Shown here in pieces: positions 15,932-20,379 of a stretch of DNA of 20,379 nt (position 1 is the stretch's first letter; every line of letters starts with the position of its first letter). The DNA lies in NCBI GenBank assembly GCA_964554215.1, contig CAZKND010000023.1, forward strand, positions 1-20,379, in the 5' to 3' direction. Below the pieces are notes generated by a model. It was not told where the DNA came from, made no database searches, and saw only the letters and a program-made list of their open reading frames with translations. Source of the stretch: CAYLJV01 sp964554215 (GTDB lineage: Archaea; Hadarchaeota; Hadarchaeia; Hadarchaeales; JAGGTB01). The position numbers were made by a program, and so were the translations under genes.

Positions 15932-17086
15932 TTGGAAGGAAAAAGATCTACCCTTGCCCTCATCCTCGCTGTAGGGCTCCTAGGCATGATGGGCGGCTCA
16001 CTGATGGGGCCTGTACTACCTGCCTTGTCCGAAAGGTTTCTCGTGGGGAGCGGAAGGGTGGGCCTGGTTATAACCGTTTACGCCGCTGCAACAGCTTTGA
16101 GCTTCCCTCTGATGGGTTTCTTAACGGACAAGTACGGCCGTAAGGAGGTCCTGATTCCCACCCTTTTCATCAACGGTTTCGCCGGCATCATCTGTGCTCT
16201 CGCCCCGACCTTTTCAATCCTTCTACTTGCCAGGGCCTTTCAAGGAGTGGGGATCGCTGGGATGGCCCCGATGGCTCTCGTTCTTATCGGGGATCTTTAC
16301 GGTGGGAGTGAAAAAGCGTCGGCGATGGGGAGTTTGAGCAGCACTCGTTCTGCTGGAGGTATAATCGCTCCTCTGCTTGGCGGGTCTTTGGCCAGTTTGG
16401 ATTGGAGATTTGCCTTCCTCGTTTACACGTCTTCGATACCGCTCGCCCTGATACTCTGGCTCAAGTTTCCATTTCCGGATGGGGACTCTTCAATCTCAAT
16501 CGGGGAATACTTGAAACCGTTGAAAAAAGCTGTGAAGAATCCTGAGGTGCAAGCTGTTCTTTTTATGAATTTTTTATCGTTCTTCCTAGTTTATACAGTG
16601 GTGACGTTTATCCCTCAAAGGTTGGTGGGCACGTTCGGGATGTCCGAAGCGATTGCTGGGGCTTTCCTCTCGGTGCAGGCCGTTGCCACTATATCAATTG
16701 CAATCCAATCAGGTAAGCTCGTCAAGTTAGCTCCGAAGAAGTATTTGATAGGTCTGGGATTTCTCGTTTCCGGTTTAGGATTTTTAATCCTTCCCGGTCG
16801 GCAGATCATATCTTGGATCGCTTTCTCGTTGATAATTTTCGGACTGGGTAGGGGTCTGTATCAACCTCAGATAAACACACTGGTCACGGATGTCGCTCCG
16901 AAGGGCAGGCTTGGCGGTATAGCATCTGTTAATAATATTGCAAGATACGTGGGTCAGATGTCCGCACCTTTCGTCCTCGGAATTATCAAAACTGTCACGA
17001 ACTTTTCTGTGGTCTTTATGATTTCCGGTCTAATTGGAATGGTTATGGGTATTGGAACTCTTTTACTTGTTATTCGGTCCGCTTAA
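15932..17086 (+). CDS. MFS transporter, probable drug or metabolite exporter; likely acquired
   Basis: A 384-residue polytopic protein with 12 expected transmembrane helices. GFLTDKYGRKEV is the MFS motif A between helices 2 and 3, LLLARAFQGVGIAG is the helix-4 motif and RSAGGIIAPLLGG resembles the helix-5 motif C of 12-TMS drug:H+ antiporters. It should export a small molecule using the ion gradient; the substrate is unknown. The start is TTG at 15932 with only a weak ribosome binding site; the frame is open further upstream but has no other start. Composition is unlike its neighbours: hand counts give 58% G+C for bases 16201-16260 against 32% for 14041-14100, and codons such as GGG, CTC and GCC appear. 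This suggests horizontal transfer. It is a single-gene insert between the pilus locus and the next operon. Confidence 0.9.
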   Translation: MEGKRSTLALILAVGLLGMMGGSLMGPVLPALSERFLVGSGRVGLVITVYAAATALSFPLMGFLTDKYGRKEVLIPTLFINGFAGIICALAPTFSILLLARAFQGVGIAGMAPMALVLIGDLYGGSEKASAMGSLSSTRSAGGIIAPLLGGSLASLDWRFAFLVYTSSIPLALILWLKFPFPDGDSSISIGEYLKPLKKAVKNPEVQAVLFMNFLSFFLVYTVVTFIPQRLVGTFGMSEAIAGAFLSVQAVATISIAIQSGKLVKLAPKKYLIGLGFLVSGLGFLILPGRQIISWIAFSLIIFGLGRGLYQPQINTLVTDVAPKGRLGGIASVNNIARYVGQMSAPFVLGIIKTVTNFSVVFMISGLIGMVMGIGTLLLVIRSA

Positions 17087-17192
17087 TTTCTAGTTCTTTC
17101 AGAACCGGGTCCATCTACTAAATTTAAGCCCTCGCAGTGCCTCTCAAAGGATTTATTCAACCGGTATCTCGTCACCTAATTTGGTAGGTTTA

Positions 17193-18347
17193 CTATATGA
17201 GGTAAGAGCCACCCATCAGGAATAGCAGTATAGACCCGAAAAGAGTCACCCATGTTATGAACTTACCGCCGCCGAACCAGACCTCCTTTGTAATCACCGC
17301 ACCTATATAGATAACCAGTTCTATTAGAAGATAGAAAAAGAGATATAATCCTATGTAAAACCCATAAATCATGCCAGATAGTTGAGATTCTACGAGAACT
17401 CCTGAAAATACGACTGGGAGTGAAGCTGAGCATGGAAGTTCAAGAATAGTAACGACGCTTGCAAAAAATATCACAGAAGCTGAAATAGCTAGTGCCCCCG
17501 TACTCCCTTCAAAAGAATCCTTTACCTTTCTTCTAGCTTTGGTTATATACCCTGAATCCTCATAGGCACATTGAGGACCGTGTCTATAGAACTCTAAAAA
17601 TTGCTTGAAAAAGAGGATTCCTCCTGCTATACCGGCAAATCCAACCACATATCGCAAGATATTTTGGTAAATCATTATAGCATCCAAAAGATGATACCAC
17701 CCAAAAACGAATAACCCGTATACCAAAACTACTGTGAAGATGAATAAAAGTCCATAAAAGAAAGTTTTCTTCCTCGAATCAAATCCAAGGACAATCAAGA
17801 GAATCATTACTAAAGCCCCTATGGAGCAAACATTCAATCCATCAACGGATCCTAGTACCACAGCAAGAACAGGGAGAGAAATATTCTTTAGAGTGACTTC
17901 CCCTACAATAGGAACGTCTATAACATTTTCATTATCCGTCTCTTTGTTCTCTATGATATCAATTATTCTCTTAGCTCGGTCATCATTAAAACCGTAAATT
18001 ATCTTACCGTCTAATATGGTAGTCGGAGTTACATAATGCAAATCTTTGATATTATGATTTTCAGCAAGCTCATTAATTAATTCCTTAGAACCCTCTTCAG
18101 CGACATCATGCTTACGAATTTCGAGATTTGGATACTCCCCCACTAAATTTTCTTCAATAAATTCCGACTGCTTTGAACAAAATGGACAATCCTCCTTGTA
18201 AAAATAATGAATCACTATATTTTCACTTTCATCTACTGCTTCAGCATTTTTTGGCATTCCCAGAGGTGAAAACAAGGAAAGTATTACCACAATCAAAATA
18301 GCAATCAACATCCGATTTTCATAGAGGTTCATCATAGAGAGACCCAT
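17193..18347 (-). CDS. Thioredoxin-like domain fused to a CcdA/DsbD-type membrane domain
   Basis: A 384-residue protein. A signal or anchor helix (about 13-30, with possible cleavage after NAEA) is followed by a thioredoxin/glutaredoxin-like domain (about 42-130) with Cys54-Pro-Phe-Cys57 and the cis-Pro region TPTTIL. A membrane domain of about six helices follows, with Cys174 (GLNVCSIGA) and Cys306 (ELPCSASLP). Two cysteines in such Cys-Pro or Cys-Ser contexts are how CcdA/DsbD carries electrons across the membrane. The fusion should move reducing equivalents from the cytoplasm to the outside and deliver them to partner proteins. Fused outer and membrane domains in one chain resemble a compact DsbD. 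The start is ATG at 18347; ATGs at 18335 and 18332 are alternatives. It lies 48 bases after the ZIP-like gene, probably in one operon. Confidence 0.85.
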   Translation of the reverse strand: MGLSMMNLYENRMLIAILIVVILSLFSPLGMPKNAEAVDESENIVIHYFYKEDCPFCSKQSEFIEENLVGEYPNLEIRKHDVAEEGSKELINELAENHNIKDLHYVTPTTILDGKIIYGFNDDRAKRIIDIIENKETDNENVIDVPIVGEVTLKNISLPVLAVVLGSVDGLNVCSIGALVMILLIVLGFDSRKKTFFYGLLFIFTVVLVYGLFVFGWYHLLDAIMIYQNILRYVVGFAGIAGGILFFKQFLEFYRHGPQCAYEDSGYITKARRKVKDSFEGSTGALAISASVIFFASVVTILELPCSASLPVVFSGVLVESQLSGMIYGFYIGLYLFFYLLIELVIYIGAVITKEVWFGGGKFITWVTLFGSILLFLMGGSYLI

Positions 18348-18395
18348 AAAGCTCTATCAGAACAGACCCTAAAAAAATTACTCAGTTACTCTTAA

Positions 18396-19103
18396 TTATA
18401 ATATAATCAAGAGTTCCAATCCCAGCCAGATTAGAAAGATGACAAATACGCCGACCAGGAAGAAGATGGGTCTCCCCTCCTTTTCTTTGGGCATAATATC
18501 TCTGCTCACTAAGAATAACATCAAACCGGAAACTAGTGCCAGGAAATATCCCTCCATCTGAGGACCTATATCTATAAATATTCCGACCAAGGCTCCAACT
18601 ATTGGTGAGCTGGATAACAGTACCCTGTCTATTGTTCTTTCCGAAATTTTATGAATCTCCTTCAGAGCTATAGAAGATGACAAGGTATGTATTAGGAACG
18701 GTATTGCGGTTAGAAATCCTAAAATCGGCTCAAATTCTACTATAGCTACTAGAATAAACCCTTTAATGAAATGATCTGCAAAAAATCCGACCGCGTGAAG
18801 ATGATAAAGCTCCTCCTCCAATAATACAGGGTCCTTCACGTGCTGATAAAGATACTTCTCCGAAATTAAAAAAACAACGTAACCCAACAGAATCAGCGGA
18901 TAAACAAAGACATTAGAAGACAAATGTACAGCTTCCGGCACCAATATTAAAAATATAGTCGAAAGGAGAGTCCCCGCTCCGAAACTTATAAGAATACTAT
19001 GAAAACGACCTACAGGAGAAGAAATCCTCTCAAAAAAATAATGTAAAACACTCAGAGAAAAAGCGTAAACTAAAATCAAGATTTTTAACCAAAATATCTG
19101 CAT
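18396..19103 (-). CDS. ZIP-family-like membrane protein with altered metal-site motifs
   Basis: A 235-residue protein with about 7-8 transmembrane helices. SFGAGTLLSTIFLILVPEA (40-58) matches the ZIP helix 2 with its conserved Pro-Glu, and LVSGLMLFLVSRDIMPKEKE matches the ZIP helix 7 region. Where ZIP helix 4 normally has HNFxDG this protein has DHFIKG (110-115), and where helix 5 has HEIPxE it has IHTLSSS (His139). His111 and His139 remain, but most acidic metal ligands are missing. A His-containing loop (YLYQHVK, YHLHAV) precedes helix 4. It may carry a different cation or work in another way. The ATG at 19103 follows GGGGGTT. It appears to be first in an operon with the thioredoxin-CcdA fusion and has a palindrome 19 bases upstream. 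Confidence 0.6.
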   Translation of the reverse strand: MQIFWLKILILVYAFSLSVLHYFFERISSPVGRFHSILISFGAGTLLSTIFLILVPEAVHLSSNVFVYPLILLGYVVFLISEKYLYQHVKDPVLLEEELYHLHAVGFFADHFIKGFILVAIVEFEPILGFLTAIPFLIHTLSSSIALKEIHKISERTIDRVLLSSSPIVGALVGIFIDIGPQMEGYFLALVSGLMLFLVSRDIMPKEKEGRPIFFLVGVFVIFLIWLGLELLIIL

Positions 19104-19121
19104 AACCCCCGATAAGATTTT

Positions 19122-19136
19122 AGTGCTCAGAGCACT
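19122..19136. promoter_or_regulatory. Perfect palindrome upstream of the ZIP-like operon, candidate operator
   Basis: AGTGCTCAGAGCACT is a 7-base inverted repeat with a single-base centre, 19-33 bases before the ATG at 19103. The AT-rich TATA-like stretch is near 19166-19180, so the palindrome would lie just after the predicted transcription start, a normal place for an archaeal repressor site. Its G+C content makes it stand out from the AT-rich surroundings. Confidence 0.5.
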
Positions 19137-19199
19137 TAAATCCTAAACTACCCTAAAAAACTGAATTAAAAATATTAAATTTAATTTTTGGAAAGGTTA

Positions 19200-20379
19200 T
19201 CAAACAGACAAATAGATATTTTCATTCTCTTTCGTATACATCCAATATCCTTCACTCACTTCCAAATTTTGATTTTCACCGATAATATCATAAGTGTTTG
19301 ACCACCCTATAACGTCTACTTCATAATTTACATTATCAAAAGTGTCATTCACTTTAATCGGGGAAATATACCGAGGCAAACCGGAAATATTCCAACCATC
19401 ATTCAATTCCAATTTAAACTCTTTCAACTGAGTTCCTATCACAGTAATATTTTCCTCCTCTTTGAGATACACCCAATAACCTTCTCCAACTTCCAATTTC
19501 TGATTATCCTTCTTTGGAACATATCCTTCATCACTCCAACCGACAACATCCACCTTATAATCTAAATTATCAAAAATGGCTCGAACTTCTCTATTATCTG
19601 GAATGACAGGCAGAGAAAACAAATTCCAACCGGCATTCAGCGAAATTCTCTCAACAATCTTATCTGCAAAAAAGGCGGTCAAAGACTTATTATCATCCAT
19701 AACAATCTTAATTTCATTCTCTCTAGTATCATTCTCCGGCACATCACCCATCCAATTGTCAAAAATCCAATTCTCATCAGGAGTGGCAGTCACCGTAACT
19801 TCTGTACCGTTATCATACGTGTGTCTACCTTCTCGAGGAGAAGTAAAGCCTTCACCCTTAATATCAATCAATAGAACATAATCCTTAATCTGTGAGAATC
19901 GAGCAGATAAACTTACATTCCCCTCTAGAGAGATAACAATCTCATTATCAACGCTTACATAGTCACCAAACCAATTATCGAAATAATAGCCATTATCCGG
20001 ATCCGCCGACAGAACAACATCTCTCTGTTCAAAATTATCAGAATAACCAGCAGAAACCTGAGTATTATCAACAAAAACAGACCCCTGACCCACCACATTC
20101 TCAATCCTAAGCGAAACATACTCCTCAAACACAGCATTATCAATAACCACATCACTATCCATCGTCAAAGTCAACGAATTATCACTCGAACCAATCCCAC
20201 CCCAATTCTCAAAATACCAATTCTCATTAGCAGGCACAGCCGACAAATCAGCCACCATACCCTGCTCATAATCCTTCGAATAAGGCGCAGAAATATCACT
20301 ACCATCAACACTAACCGAACCCATACCCACCACATTCTCAATCCTAAGCGAAACATACTCCTCAAACACAGCATTATCA
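19200..20379 (-). CDS. Secreted repeat protein, C-terminal part (InlB-B-like repeats plus GWN modules; partial)
   Basis: At least 392 residues are in view; the N-terminus is beyond the window end, so the apparent ATG at 20369 is not the real start. From the N-terminal side there are two related units beginning FEEYVSLRIENVVG (79 residues each), a third more divergent unit (ending in FDNWMGD), then two C-terminal modules of about 70 residues with GWN, VDVxGW and EGYWxY. The repeats carry the F-x-N-W signature of divergent InlB B-repeats, seen in secreted surface proteins of bacteria and archaea. No sorting signal or anchor is visible at the C-terminus. It is probably an extracellular adhesin or cell-envelope protein. 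Third codon positions in the repeats favour T and G, unlike the A-rich codons of the C-terminal modules. T-rich DNA follows the stop. Confidence 0.75.
   Translation of the reverse strand, partial: DNAVFEEYVSLRIENVVGMGSVSVDGSDISAPYSKDYEQGMVADLSAVPANENWYFENWGGIGSSDNSLTLTMDSDVVIDNAVFEEYVSLRIENVVGQGSVFVDNTQVSAGYSDNFEQRDVVLSADPDNGYYFDNWFGDYVSVDNEIVISLEGNVSLSARFSQIKDYVLLIDIKGEGFTSPREGRHTYDNGTEVTVTATPDENWIFDNWMGDVPENDTRENEIKIVMDDNKSLTAFFADKIVERISLNAGWNLFSLPVIPDNREVRAIFDNLDYKVDVVGWSDEGYVPKKDNQKLEVGEGYWVYLKEEENITVIGTQLKEFKLELNDGWNISGLPRYISPIKVNDTFDNVNYEVDVIGWSNTYDIIGENQNLEVSEGYWMYTKENENIYLSV
19203..19652 (-). repeat. Two GWN-type modules at the C-terminus of the repeat protein
   Basis: Two protein-level copies of about 70-75 residues. 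Each starts with a GWN motif (NAGWNLFSLP; NDGWNISGLP), continues with FDNxxYxVDVxGW and ends with LEVxEGYWxYxKExEN. They are diverged at the base level, so the duplication is old. Confidence 0.7.
20088..20379 (-). repeat. Tandem 237-base repeat, cut by the window end
   Basis: Bases 20088-20142 and 20325-20379 are identical over 55 positions, offset by 237 bases (79 codons); base 20087 differs from 20324. The rest of each unit is diverged but related in protein. The array probably continues beyond the window. Confidence 0.85.

Noticed and set aside
15793..15987. Minus-strand 64-codon frame across the start of the MFS gene
   Set aside because: It is antisense to the transporter, has no recognisable protein features, and has no ribosome binding site.
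17093..17105. GTTCT-TTC-AGAAC hairpin after the MFS gene, as a terminator
   Set aside because: A 5-base stem with a 3-base loop and no T-run; too weak to call.
20367..20369. ATG as the start of the repeat protein
   Set aside because: It is internal to a repeat unit, has no ribosome binding site, and the frame stays open to the window end.
20169..20374. Long open frames on the minus strand overlapping the repeat protein
   Set aside because: They are in other frames of the A-poor repeat DNA, recur with the repeats, and give Leu/Arg/Met-rich nonsense. The InlB-like frame is clearly the coding one.
1..20379. CRISPR arrays, tRNA, rRNA, insertion sequences
   Set aside because: Read through all intergenic gaps on both strands. 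I saw no regularly spaced repeats, no cloverleaf with a TTCRA loop, and no transposase or terminal inverted repeats. The Cas4-like nuclease alone does not imply a CRISPR locus.

Overview
The window reads as a low-GC archaeal chromosome segment. Support comes from pilins with class III (archaeal/type IV) signal peptides, a secretion ATPase next to a double-GspF-domain membrane protein, an ADP-forming acyl-CoA synthetase, AT-rich TATA-like boxes about 25 bases upstream of starts (one gene looks leaderless), and strong GGAGGTGA-type ribosome binding sites. Proteins are rich in Asp and Glu, which would fit a halophilic or halotolerant euryarchaeote. That placement is inference; no rRNA or tRNA is present to confirm it.

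Layout. Bases 1-1717 (minus): the 5' part of an ADP-forming acetyl/acyl-CoA synthetase, preceded by a histone-deacetylase-fold protein. Bases 1855-2643 (plus): a stand-alone Cas4/AddB-type PD-(D/E)XK nuclease with an Fe-S cysteine set and no CRISPR nearby. Bases 2735-15764: a type IV pilus/archaellum-like surface-structure locus. Its core is a minus-strand operon, KaiC/ArlH-like ATPase, secretion ATPase, double-GspF membrane protein, MinD-like ATPase (9706 down to 4520). It is followed by a response regulator with a helical tail, a small pilin, and a giant pilin-like protein of about 1130 residues with extracellular beta domains. The locus is framed by two related REC-histidine kinases: REC-PAS-PAS-HK at 2735-4486 and a shorter REC-HK at 14736-15764. 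Bases 15932-17086: a GC-rich MFS transporter that looks horizontally acquired. Bases 17193-19103 (minus): a ZIP-like membrane protein followed by a thioredoxin/CcdA fusion, with a perfect palindrome upstream. Bases 19200-20379 (minus): the C-terminal part of a secreted repeat protein (InlB-B-like repeats plus two GWN modules), cut by the window end.

How it may work together. The central cluster keeps the H-I-J order of archaellum motors but carries PilA-type pilins and a MinD/ParA-like ATPase as in Tad/Cpa systems. Three REC domains surround it, so signal-controlled pilus assembly or adhesion is a reasonable guess. Two regulatory proteins have lost key residues. The kinase at 14736-15764 has Leu where its paralogue has the phospho-accepting His, while its ATP-binding motifs are intact. 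The KaiC/ArlH-like protein has lost the Walker A Lys and Ser/Thr. Together these suggest a non-catalytic (scaffold or sensor) layer on an otherwise complete assembly motor, and this is the strongest candidate for something undescribed.

The window ends exactly 55 bases into a perfect copy of an internal repeat, which may mark an assembly break. I saw no CRISPR array, tRNA, rRNA or insertion sequence.
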